Shown in pieces: positions 43,682 through 54,200 of a stretch of 64,000 bases of DNA. Within the stretch, counting starts at the first letter, position 1; each line of letters starts with the position of its first letter. Source of the DNA: Buddleja alternifolia (lineage: Eukaryota; Streptophyta; Magnoliopsida; Lamiales; Scrophulariaceae). A program made the translations under genes and the position numbers. The notes under the pieces are model-generated. The model did not search any database, had not been told where the DNA came from, and saw nothing but the letters and a program-made list of their open reading frames with translations. The stretch lies in contig CM033402.1 in assembly GCA_019426215.1 (NCBI GenBank), forward strand, positions 36,630,657 through 36,694,656. Direction: 5' to 3'.

Positions 43682-44071
43682 TCACCGTCGACGACTAAAC
43701 AAAGGAAACCATCGTTCTTGTAAATAATTATGATGACCAATCATGAACATAAGGAACACTACAAGAAGGGCGACCCCGAGCGGAGACCCTCCGACCCTAT
43801 GAAGTGAATCCTTCTTGGGTAACGACATAGCGAAAGGGAAACGTTCCCGATCATTGGATAACCAATGAACTATAAGCAAAAGAATTATTGGAGAAACCAT
43901 GAGACAAAGTTTGAGTTGATCCATCAAGTCCCCAAACTGGTAGTCATAGTTTATGTACCAAGTGAAGAAAAAGAAGAGGAAGATTATGACTAGAAACAAT
44001 ACTAAGTGGGTTGGGAATGAGAGATATTGGAGGTATTCATGATAGTAAGATGAGTTGTTATGTCTTGCCAT
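43682..44071 (-). CDS. Small three-span membrane protein, copy A
   Basis: 129 residues, single exon, from ATG at 44071 to TGA at 43682. Begins 'MARHNNSSYYHEYLQYLSFP'. Three hydrophobic spans at about 20-40, 52-71 and 94-112. Between spans 2 and 3 lies a loop with 'RERFPFAMSLPKKDSLHRVG', and the end is 'ERWFPLFSRRR'. The pattern (YLQYLSFP, LHR-GGSP-GVA, ERWFPL) is one I associate with a family of uncharacterised small plant membrane proteins; no function is known to me. A duplicate at 57751-58140 is identical at 114 of 129 residues. A TATA box lies 38 bp upstream. Confidence 0.85.
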   Translation of the reverse strand: MARHNNSSYYHEYLQYLSFPTHLVLFLVIIFLFFFFTWYINYDYQFGDLMDQLKLCLMVSPIILLLIVHWLSNDRERFPFAMSLPKKDSLHRVGGSPLGVALLVVFLMFMIGHHNYLQERWFPLFSRRR

Positions 44072-44108
44072 ATTGTGAATGCCTTAGAGAGTTGGCAAGA
44101 TGGAGTCT

Positions 44109-44116
44109 TATTTATA
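44109..44116 (-). promoter_or_regulatory. TATA box of small membrane protein gene A
   Basis: TATAAATA on the minus strand, 38 bp before the ATG, in a conserved block (cctcctataaataagactc) shared with copy B at 58179-58186. Transcription would start only a few bases before the ATG. Confidence 0.65.
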
Positions 44117-44455
44117 GGAGGTTTTTGTATTAGTGTGAAAGAGAGACAAAGTAAAAAGGGTATTGGATTTATTCTTGAATCAACTAGGTTTCCTTTAACT
44201 TGAAAAAAAAATGATAAGGAAACATTGTTTAACCAATCACATAATAAATGTAGAGTCAGTTGTCCTGTATTTATAGGGTTACCTGTCCTGTAACTGTACT
44301 GAGATTATGATGGGTTTGCTTTGGAATTTTTCTTTAACTAAAATATTAGCAAGTGATATAACATTTTTCTTTTGTGATTGATCATTTTTCTTGATATGTA
44401 CGTCGGTTAAATAACTAGCTAGCATAATTTATTCAGTGGGTAATTAGCTTGGATT

Positions 44456-45711
44456 GGCAAAATTGCAACTTTGATACCTCAAGTTGGCATGTACGTTTTT
44501 TTGGTACTATATTTTGGCATACTGGCGATTTGGGTAAACTAAGTTTCAAAAATTGGCAATTTTAGTACAAATGCCGAAAAATTCAAAATTAACTAAAAAA
44601 TGTCATTTGGCGATAAAATTGACTTGAATTTGGGGATTTTGCTGAAATTGAGGGAAAATTAACCCTCAATTTGGGGATCTTGCTCAGGAAAATTGACATG
44701 TAATTTGGGGATTTAACTCAAATACTTTCAATTTTTTTGTTTAATTTATTTAAAATTTTGAAAATTTAATTCAAACATTTTTTGGTCTAAGTTATTTTTC
44801 TTTTATTTTATAAATAAAATTTGTATATTTAATAAATCTATAGATAATACTAAAATTATAATATTTTATATATGCATAAAATTGAAACTATTTTTTTCCT
44901 CAATATTTTAACTTTTACTAAATTTTTCAGAAAAAAGAAATTGATTTTGTTTTCTCTCTTTGTGTTTGTTATTTATTTTTTTCTTATTATTTCCTGAGTT
45001 TTCAAAGTTGTTTTGATTTTATTTTATCTTTCTGAGTTATTTTCTATTTTTCTTATGGGTTTTTACGATTGTTTTGAGTTTCTAATTAGTTGATTTTTTG
45101 TAAATGGAAATCTTTTTCTACCATTAATTTTTTTTATTTAAATTTAGAAAGTTTGAGATATAATTTTTAATAGCTTCTAATTTTGTAAATTATTTTAATG
45201 TTTTCGTATTTTTGATATTTTCTTATTTTATAAAAATAATCTTGATTTTTTTTTAATTTTTTGATTGTTTTCTAATTTTTTTCCGACTTTTTTTTTAATT
45301 TTCCCGAGTTTTTCATTTTTTTATTTCGTCAATGGAAAAAACCGTATTTATCTAAATATTATATTATTCTAGTTTTCAATAAAGTAATTAAAAAAATACT
45401 TGTATTAAAATTTCTAGAAATGTAAATAAATTAAACAAAAAAAATAGAAAGTATTTGCGTTAAATACCCAAATTAAAGGTCAATTTGCCTCCATATGCAA
45501 AAATCCCCAAATTAAAGGCTAATTTTTTCCCTCCTTTTCAGCAAAATGCCCAAATTCAAGTCAATGTTTGCGCCAAATGACATTTTGCGGCAAAATTTAT
45601 ACTGAAATTGCCAACTTTTGAAATTTAGTGTATCCAAATTATCAATAGACCAAAATATAGTACAGAAAAACCGTACATGCCAACTTGATGTATCAAAATT
45701 ACAATTTTGCC
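44456..45711. mobile_element. Mutator-like MITE, 1256 bp, in block A
   Basis: Left GGCAAAATTGCAACTTTGAT and inverted right GGCAAAATTGTAATTTTGAT; inverted repeats extend about 200 bp. A 10-bp TSD agcttggatt/agcttagatt (44446-44455, 45712-45721) has one mismatch. The paralogous site in block B (58596-58605) reads taattagcttagattcatcc without any insert, which proves the insertion. The core is T-rich and non-coding. Confidence 0.92.
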
Positions 45712-45721
45712 AGCTTAGATT

Positions 45722-46005
45722 CATCCAAACTTTGCTCTTACGCAGGTTCTGGGTTAATTGAATCCAAACTTTGCTCTTACGCGGGTTCTGGGGTAATTAA
45801 CAATGGGAGTAATAGAAGTGACTTGGGGCAAGATGGAGACTTATTTATAGGACTTTGTTAGAGTGAAAGAGAATTGACAAAGTAAAAGGATATTATAAAA
45901 TTATTTTTGAATTACCTATAGCTAGCTTATAACATCAAAAAAAAAAAAAAAAAATCGATACACTAACGAAATTCAAACTAATCACATGATAAATATAGAT
46001 CCAAC
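45722..46005 (-). promoter_or_regulatory. Orphan duplicate of the small-membrane-protein promoter, block A
   Basis: gcaagatggagacttatttatagg (TATA box in reverse at 45842-45849) matches the promoter at 44097-44120 and is followed by the same 'agagtgaaagag' stretch. No coding sequence lies on its downstream (left) side. A 43-bp direct repeat of 'ccaaactttgctcttacg' occurs at about 45725-45800. Confidence 0.65.
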
Positions 46006-46378
46006 GGGAAAATTGCAATTTTTGATTCATTAAAGGACCTTGTTTGTTATTGGTCATACAAAAACGTGTCACGTTGGCTATTTTGGTACACTCAAGCGAG
46101 AAATTTGGGAATTATACTACAAATTTTGTCGAAAAATTCAAAATTGATCGGAAAATAACTGCTAAATTTGAACGTTAATTTTTTCGCCAAATGAATAAAA
46201 CCCTAAATTCAAGTCAATTTTCCAGCCAAGTGATATTTTTGGGCTTGAATTTTCCGGCGAAATTTGTACTCAAATTGCCAAATTTCTTGCAGAGTGTACC
46301 AAAATTGTCAATGTGACACTTTTTTGTATGGAAAAAAACATACATGGTCCTTTGATGCACCAAAAATTCAATTTTCCC
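46006..46378. mobile_element. Mutator-like MITE, 373 bp, in block A
   Basis: Left GGGAAAATTGCAATTTTTGA and inverted right GGGAAAATTGAATTTTTGGT. TSD tagatccaac/tagatccacc (45996-46005, 46379-46388). Block B has the uninterrupted site (around 58824-58838, tagattcaattgtcc). Its internal motifs (ccaaattcaagtca type) are shared with the 1256-bp element, so the two are related. Confidence 0.9.
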
Positions 46379-46469
46379 TAGATCCACCGTCCTGTAAATT
46401 TAATGGAATTGGTCAAATTAGATTTGTATTAGAATTGTTCGTTAACGAAGATGTTAACGAGTTACAACT

Positions 46470-47208
46470 TGTTGGTTAAAATGAATAATTTGATTGTGAT
46501 AAAATGGATATGCAAAATCTGAATCGAGGCGAGAGTTGAACTCTCTATCCTTAACACAATATTGCCCCGCTATAGCCCTGCTATTGGTGGTACGGGTTCC
46601 TGCAATTTGTGTCCCAAGATACAACGATTTTTCTCGGGATTGAACCACTTCAAAACCGAGACCCACGAACGAAATCATGTTTCGAACTCTCAATAATAAC
46701 ATAATTCAACTCTTGATTTCATTATTCCCGGAATAACAAAACTCAAAGAATGAATATGAATGAAGAGGAATTGTTATTCGCTCTTAAGAAAATGAATACC
46801 CAAGGGGGGTTTATATAGGGATAAAGAGGGGCATAAGAGTCATTAAACTCACTTTAATGACTCACATGTGATGTGATCAATGACTCATATAAAATCATTA
46901 ATGACTCACATGTAATGACCAAACAGATTTTGACTGTCATAAAAACGACCAATCACATGTGTGTTAAAACACAGCTCGTACGATCGTGGCCATCGATCGT
47001 AATGGGTAGTATCTTTAATTCCTCCTCGTTTTACACGGTTGGATCAGAAGAAATTCACGGTAAACCCACAGATTTCAAACCACAACTTCAACATTTAATT
47101 TCTCATTCGTCCAAACTCGGATTAGAGAAATTCAAAATGCACACGTGTTATTCGAATTTGTTACCATAAGTACGTCACTCGTACTTTATTTGCATCCGAT
47201 TTCCAACA
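46470..47208 (-). repeat. 3' LTR of copia in block A
   Basis: 739 bp. It differs from its partner mainly by lacking one copy of a short tandem 'gactcacatgtgatgtgatc' unit. Confidence 0.92.
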
Positions 47209-47222
47209 ATCCCCCACACGAA
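47209..47222 (-). other. Polypurine tract of copia in block A
   Basis: Minus strand cgtgtgggggatt lies directly before the 3' LTR. Confidence 0.7.
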
Positions 47223-47789
47223 TGAAATTAATATATGCAGACACATTGAGAGTTCGGGTGAAAAACTATAGCATCAGAAGAGGTAGCTTTTGGCTTTGAA
47301 CCTTTCTTAGTGAAATATCATCGGATTTACTAGGCTGCCCAATGAACGCGATGTCTTGAATTGTTCAGCCGTTCGTGTAAACCAAGACAATGATATTCAC
47401 ACCGTAGTCTCTCGAACAGATTTCGTTCTCACTGTTGGGTCCATTTTGGCCGTGGCACCCCTTCTTGGATTCATAAGTGTTTACATTTTACCCAATGTTG
47501 AGGCGGCCGACACCTCACACTTACATAGGTGACTTCCTATTTAAGAGTATCCTACTATACTCCACTTCATTTACATGACAGTATAGGAATCATTAAAAGC
47601 CCGGCTTAACCTTTTGCTACAACTTGCAGGTTGCACTTCTTTATCCTAGGCAATGGGTTTGGAGATAAATTCCTAAGCGCCATACTGAATTTTCACAACT
47701 TAGTTTTCCCATTGAACCATGATCTTGGGATCTCCAATCAACATGGTTAGGTTACCGCTGTGTCCATTCTTAATTTGTAGTCTTTAACC

Positions 47790-49310
47790 CCATTCCTCTT
47801 GATAGGCAGTCTATTTGATCTCTATGGAAGTCCTTTCGTCAAAGGATCTACTTTATCCTCCATGATCAGTGGAGATAATGCCATTATAGATCAACTGCTT
47901 AATGGTATTATGCCTACGACAAGCCTGTCTAGACTTACCATTACTTATGCCACTATATGCCTTTGTTATTGTAGACTAACAGTCGCAATTGTATGCACGT
48001 GCTATTGCCGACTTATTGTCTCAATATATCAAATTGGGCATATGTGCATATTTCAATATGGGTTCACCATGGTTCTCAACCAAGTCTTTTGTCACTTTCT
48101 TACAAGAGCACTGTTATGGAAACTAAATTTTCCAAGTATAGTCTCAGTAAGACAAGTCTTTGGACCGTACCCATATCATTTATGTCGAATTCTTTTTCAA
48201 CATCCTTTCAGTAGTCATGATTACTTACATAATCAACATATCAAACTTTCACACCAGAAAAGGTAGCTTTTGGCTTTGAACCTTAGTGAAATTTCATACT
48301 ATGAGCTATGTGTTTTGTTAAAACCACATGTATCACGGTTGTTGATTATGAAGTCGTTTGAAAACATAATATTTTGTCAAACCTTTCATGCCACTACTTA
48401 GGAGCTATGTTCGAGTCCGTATACCGACTCAACATACCCCTCGGTTAGTTCCATGTGAACTTCCTCATCTAATCCTTTGTTTAAGGAATACAGTTTTAAT
48501 ATCCATTTCAAATATCTCATGGTTATGCAAATTAGCAACAACAATGAATATTTTATGGATTTAATTCTCATTCCCGAAAACATGAAAAGACGAAATCAAG
48601 GTCTACCATTTGAAGGTTCCCTTTGGCTACCAAGTACACCTTGTAACCTTGTTAAGGTTTGGGTGTTTTTACCTTAACCCATAGCCCCCACATTTGTACG
48701 TAACTGTAGGAAATCTTGCCATCTTTCAGGCAGATTCTTACTCTTACTACTATGTGGGACCTTCGTACAGAATGTAGTTATCTAGGACCACGTCCCCCAC
48801 AATTCTGAATTTATCCAACGCATCATTATCTTCTTTAGAGTATGATTTTGGCGTTCGGAAATATCATTAGACCATGGTGAATACTACCACACTTGCATCA
48901 AATTCTTTGAACGACGCACCATCGGATGTTTGATCGACTTTCTCGATTGTACTCCAATGGTCAAATCCTTCGTATTTTTGACCAAGTTGTGTACTTCGTA
49001 CACCACATCGTCTAGATGTTTCTCTCTTCAGAGAATATGTGCCACAAACATTAGGACCGATCTCACTCAACAATTGTATAATTTAAAGTGACGACGTCCA
49101 AGTTTATGCACAACACCACTTTACCTATTCCAACCACAAGTGACGTGATCAAGTTTTCCATAAACATCATCCGCTCATCAGCCGGAGTGTAAGATGTGCA
49201 CTTGGTTTGGAACTTGGTTAAAACCTGGTTTTTACTCTTATACGTCCAAGATTCCAACCTGGGTTCTCTTCTAAATATTGTGTAGTCACTCAGCTTTTTC
49301 ATCAACTTTA
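47790..49310 (-). pseudogene. copia pol relics (protease/pre-integrase, RT, RNase H)
   Basis: Short minus-strand frames: 49063-49305 with a 'SYTPADERMMFMENLITSLV' and 'GIGKVVL' pattern of the protease/pre-integrase region; 48398-48583 with 'KGLDEEVHMELTEGYVES' from the RT; and 'RRHNTIKQLIYNGIISTD' with 'PLTKGLP'-like sequence near 47830-47920 from the RNase H end. Numerous stops. Confidence 0.75.
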
Positions 49311-51303
49311 TCTAAAGCTATGAATTCTGACATCATCTATACAAGTTGATTTAGATGATTTCAATGACACTGCTTCTCCACCGATGGTAAACCAGAACCA
49401 CTCGTGGACTTAGAGTCGTTTGTGTCAGATATCCAGTATCCTCGAGAAAAGACAACGATTCTATATTCCATGATTTTGCCATCATGAATATCAGAATTTC
49501 TTGACTTTATGTACGAGATACGCTATGTAGTGCATATCCAATATGCAGTCAATGGTCCTTGACCATTTGGATTTTCGGTATTCCAAAACCTCCACATTTT
49601 CAAAGTCAAATATCCAGGGAAAACTTTTCTGATGTGGAAGATCAGATTAAACTGCAACCACAGAGCATACTCAGAATACCCGAGCTCTAACCACTTGTTG
49701 TGGAACTCAGAGTCATATTCCACCAATTATAGAAATAAAGAGTGAATATTGTACTAGAAAACCACACTAGATTTAATTCCTAGGAAAGATTGGAGGCGTC
49801 ACAACGGTCGCGCTTAAAACCCAATCTCCTCGACAGAATTAACTAGACGAATTTAATAGCGCAATATAACACTACAACTATAACTAACAATGGCTATTTG
49901 AATAATAAAGAACACCAAGATATAACAAAGTTCCTCATTTCATACGGAGTCTCACTCCTACTTTCGAAAATGTAATTCGCTGAGAGGATTGCCTCTTTCC
50001 CCCACAATTCTGCGATACACCAGAATTGATTAAATCCCCTTATCTCCTCGAGATTATTTTTGGGATAAATAATACCAACAACTTCTGGCGATGCGATTTG
50101 GGACATCTAACGTTGCTATCCGCGATGAGCAACAGCGCTCCAAGCGCATCATTTTGGTCATATTAACATAAATCTATTTTATTTTAATAGACAAACTCAA
50201 AATGATTACATTCATATTGGGCCGAGCCCACACATGATTTAATAAATGTAAAACAAGCAAAAGCAAAAAGCAAAAAGCAAAAGGAAAAGTAGTAAAAGGC
50301 AAAACTTTTCCGTAATAAACGGCTATTTAGCAATTCTTTTTCATGCTTTTTCATGATGACTACTTTAATGCTTTTTACTTTAACATTTTTAATATATTAA
50401 TAAATAAAAACAAAATAAAAGACAAAGCAAAAAGCCTCTCTTTTTCCCATCCGAGCTTTTGTGACTTTTATTCTTATATCATCCACTAATATATTATTTA
50501 AAAAATGTTGGCCCACAAGAAAAACAAAAGGCCAAAAGACACCTCTTTTACCGTAATGGGCGGTCACTTTTAAGACTTTTGCATTCTTTTCCATGATGAC
50601 TACTTTAACTTTTAGTATTAATATAATAAAAAGCTATCATCACCATTGATATCACTCCACCAGATTCTCCGATCCGGGAGGATTTTTCAGCGAGATTCGT
50701 CGATCCTCGCGTTGCCAGAAATTCGCCATTTTCGGCGGCAACCCAGCTTCGGCATCTAAGCGACCCATCATTAACGGGATTCGAGGGCCACAAGAAATTC
50801 GCTCCGAGCAATTTCTTTTTCGTGAGATTCGAAAATCGCACCTGCCATTTTCATGGCTTCGCCGGCGAACAGAGGCAGCAACATCACCCAAGTACCGTCT
50901 GCAATGGGTTACGGCGGTGAATTCACCGACACCTAACCCCACCACACGGCAGATTTGCTGTCTCAAACCCAGCGACAATTAGTTGTGTTGCACGGCGGCA
51001 ATTCAACCAAACCGGGTCCAACCCGATTCAAATCTCGATTTTTAGATTTCCAGAATTTTGATCCAATCAAAAAATTCCAAGAACATCAAAATCAGAGTTT
51101 AGTTCAAATTATTGTGATTCCAAATCACAAAATTTCAGATTTTTCCAAATCTTTGTTCCAAACAAATCGGATCTTTCTCTCTCGATTTTCCAGCCCCAAA
51201 CCTGATTTCAAATTATCAAAATCCAGATTTTTGGCATCAAATCGAGTTATCCAGATTTGATCCATTTTACTCACATCAAATTTGAATAATATTGTGTTAA
51301 GTT
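49311..51303 (-). other. Unassigned 5' part of the degenerate copia interior
   Basis: Should hold gag and leader on the minus strand, but no gag motif or zinc knuckle is readable. Short A-rich repeats (caaaaagcaaaaagcaaaa) occur at about 50258-50290. A GC-richer patch at 50640-51000 has chance frames on both strands. Confidence 0.45.
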
Positions 51304-52057
51304 TGTTGGTTAAAATGAATAATTTGATTGTGATAAAATGGATATGCAAATTCTGAATCGAGGCGAGAGTTGAACTCTCTATCCTTAACACAATATTGCC
51401 CCGCTATAGCCCTGCTATTGGTGGTACGGGTTCCTGCAATTTGTGTCCCAAGATACAACGATTTTTCTCGGGATTGAACCACTTCAAAACCGAGATCCAC
51501 GAACGAAATCATGTTTCGAACTCTCAATAATAACATAATTCAACTCTTGATTTCATTATTCCCGGAATAACAAAACTCAAAGAATGAATATGAATGAAGA
51601 GGAATTGTTATTCGCTCTTAAGAAAATGAATACCCAAAGGGGGTTTATATAGGGATAAAGAGGGGCATAAGAGTCATTAAACTCACTTTAATGACTCACA
51701 TGTGATGTGATCAATGACTCACATGTGATGTGATCAATGACTCATATAAAATCATTAATGACTATGACCAAACAGATTTTGACTGTCATAAAAACGACCA
51801 ATCACATGTGTGTTAAAATACAGCTCGTACGATCGTGGCCATCGATCGTAATGGGTAGTATCTTTAATTCCTCCTCGTTTTACACGGTTGGATCAGAAGA
51901 AATTCACGGTAAACCCACAGATTTCAAACCACAACTTCAACATTTAATTTCTCATTCGTCCAAACTCGGATTAGAGAAATTCGAAATGCACACGTGTTAT
52001 TCGAATTTGTTACCATAAGTACGTCATTCGTACTTTATTTGCATCCGATTTCCAACA
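51304..52057 (-). repeat. 5' LTR of copia in block A
   Basis: 754 bp, carries a duplicated 'gactcacatgtgatgtgatc' unit at 51713-51752. Confidence 0.92.
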
Positions 52058-52773
52058 CAACTTACAACACTTTCTTTTATGATTGATCATTCTTGAAATG
52101 GACATTAATTATATTATCAATGTTGGTTTCTCCTAACTTTGCTCTTAGATCGGTAACTGATTAGGATTTTATGGTAAAATTATACGTAGCATAGTGCATT
52201 GCGAACAATATTGTGAACTTTTAAAGTTGAATTAATAATAATAACAAATATTGCATGGTCCATTTTGCACATAGTTTCAAAACTTAGTTTTCAAAAGGCA
52301 TATGTGATTCTTTTTTGGAAATTATAGTACATATGATATGATATGAGGGAAAATGGTTTGTAGAAAATATACATTAGAAGAAAATTGTGGTTGAGATTTT
52401 TTTTTACAATTGTATTTTATTTTGCATTCCACTTAATATATACGTAATATTCCAAGTAAAAATTGTCGTAAAATACAAAATCAACTCAGATTATATACAT
52501 TTGTAATATAATGCAAGGGTGTTATGATTTAAATACAATTTTGAAATAAAAAATAAGAAAATTGTATATTATGTAAAATTATGGGTCACAGGATGTGTCA
52601 AAAATTCATCATCGTTATCACCAAACTTAATTTTAGAATATATCAATATATAAAATTCACAACAAATTCAATTTTGAAATATATGAACGTACTTCTTAGT
52701 TGGAATTCCATATTGTCTTTCTTTCCCCTCTCACTAAACCAAGCTAGCTATCTGCACAAGAAAAAGGAAAACA

Positions 52774-53613
52774 ATCGCAAATTAAATGATGGTGTAGGGC
52801 ATTTGACAAATGGATTTGTCTTTTGTGTCATTGGGCTATGTCACTTTTTTAATCACATCAAACTCCATGCTCTAAACCAAAATCCTGCACCTCTTTGATA
52901 TGGTTTCCCTCTTCTAAGATCAAATATTTGGAGCTCTATTTGATCATGGTTGGATCCTCCATATCCTTCATGCACCATGGAGCTTTTCAACCTATCTACC
53001 CCGATGGCACGATCCCTTCTACCTATCTCTGCCACTTTGAGCACTCTTTTATTGCCTTCGCCTTTTTTGTGTATGCAATATTCACATTATTATTAGAAAA
53101 GCTCGCCCTGCCAGCACAGTATGGGCTCACCGTTTTGGTTGGCTCGGTAGCGTTTGCGGTGGAGCTCCTCCTCTTCCACCTCCACTCGACCAATTATATC
53201 GGGATCGAGAGCCACTATCATAGCCACTCACATTGTTGTTGTTTACAACACTTGCCACGCATTAATTACTCCAAGAGCTTCTTGATTAGTTTTGTGAGAT
53301 CTGTTTGTTGTTTCAAGATATTTGGTTCATAAATATCGGGTTTGTGCTATGGACCCCGGGACTAATCCCTAGAGGTTGATTTATGAGCATCGAGGATGAT
53401 TGTTTTGTGGCTCGGTGCCAAAATAAAAAGGCCTTGGACCGTGTCAAAGCGCTAGCGAATATCCAGTTCAGATACTATTTAGTAGGATTGTTGGCGCTAG
53501 CTGCCACGATTTATCTAGTCATGGTCAAGTTACACTCGGGAAAGGTCGAGTACCAATCCTTAACCAAATTGTACGAGAAAGATGATGATGATGATGTTGT
53601 TGAGGGCACATAA
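52774..53613 (+). pseudogene. DUF716/TMEM45-type gene, frameshifted duplicate in block B
   Basis: Homologous to 41608-42492 along its length, but broken. The start ATG is ATC (52774-52776), and extra bases follow. 'NDGVGHLTNGFVFCVIGLCH' is in one frame to 52896, then the frame shifts ('IWFPSSKIKYLELYLIMVGS'). Small indels follow at 'SSISFMHHGAFQPI' and after 'HSTNYIGIESHYH', and a stop comes after 'RSVCCFKIFGS'. The C-terminal part resumes at 53383 ('SIEDDCFVARCQNKKALDRV') and ends in the acidic tail. The His-rich site is partly altered (H to N at the third His). It cannot make a full protein. Confidence 0.92.
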
Positions 53614-53986
53614 GAAGCAAAACTCGGTAGGGAAAATTTAAAAGTTTTCAGCAAATAGGGAAATTATTAGCACCCGTAGACATGTAAATGTAAGATGGTG
53701 TGGATGGAATTCAGGATATGATTATGTTTATGTATGTGTAATAATTATTGGAGAGCAAAAAGAAAAGCTAGGAGAAAACTGGCAAGTTCTAGTGATAATA
53801 TGTTTTTACCTTCAATTAGATTATGTTATAATATATCTTCTAGATTAGCATATGATATTTCCTTGTATTTATTTTCATAGCTTATAATATCTTTCCTTAT
53901 TTATAGCTTAGGTTTTACTGTTTTCAAAGTCTATGTAACTCTATAAATATTTACTCAGTAATACAAGTTTCCTATGAGTTTTCTTT

Positions 53987-54200
53987 AATCTAACATGGTA
54001 TCAAGCTAAAGGGTTTCTTTCTCAACCCTCACGATCTCTCGCTTCTGCCAGCCTCTACCATCGCCGTCCCCATCCGGCTTTCTAATTTTTTCCAATCTAA
54101 CATGGTATCAAGCTAAAGGGTTTCTTTCTCAACCCTCACGATCTCTCGCTTCTGCCAGCCTCTACCATCGCCGTCCCCATCCGGCTTTCTAATTTTTTCC
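53987..54200 (+). repeat. 107-bp tandem duplication covering LTR end and PBS
   Basis: Unit 53987-54093 (starts aatctaacatggtatcaagc) is repeated essentially unchanged at 54094-54200. Each unit contains the last 9 bp of the LTR, the PBS and about 85 bp of leader. Confidence 0.93.
53996..54007 (+). other. Primer binding site of TRIM element
   Basis: tggtatcaagct, near the initiator-tRNA-Met site. A second copy lies at 54103-54114 because of the tandem duplication. Confidence 0.8.

Larger units (their letters stand above)
46470..52057 (-). mobile_element. Degenerate Ty1-copia retrotransposon, minus strand, 5.6 kb
   Basis: LTRs 46470-47208 (3') and 51304-52057 (5') are highly similar and begin TGTTGG and end CCAACA. 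Perfect 5-bp TSD caact (46465-46469 and 52058-52062). Block B has an empty counterpart around 58910. On the minus strand a purine tract gtgtgggggatt abuts the 3' LTR, fixing the orientation. Coding relics in minus order: protease-side 'YTPADERMMFMENLITSLVV' (49.2 kb), RT 'LDEEVHMELTEGYVESV' (48.4 kb) and the RNase H end 'RRHNTIKQLIYNGIISTD' (47.9 kb). The RT-RNase H gap is too short, so the interior is deleted. No tRNA-Met-type PBS is visible. Confidence 0.88.

Noticed and set aside
46873..47169. A 98-codon frame also present at 51737-52018
   Set aside because: It is repeated because both copies are LTRs of one copia element; it has no domain and lies antisense to the element.
47799..48266. 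A 155-codon plus-strand frame
   Set aside because: It is the antisense of the copia RNase H/RT relics, whose protein motifs are on the minus strand.
49894..50106. A minus-strand frame with 'ELWGKEAILSANYIFES', reminiscent of the copia integrase C-terminal side
   Set aside because: It lies upstream of the protease-region relic on the same strand, the wrong order for integrase; similarity is too weak to assign.
52581..53613. Block B DUF716 copy as a functional gene with introns
   Set aside because: The start codon is lost and the frame breaks fall at points with no GT-AG borders; the intact copy has no intron there.
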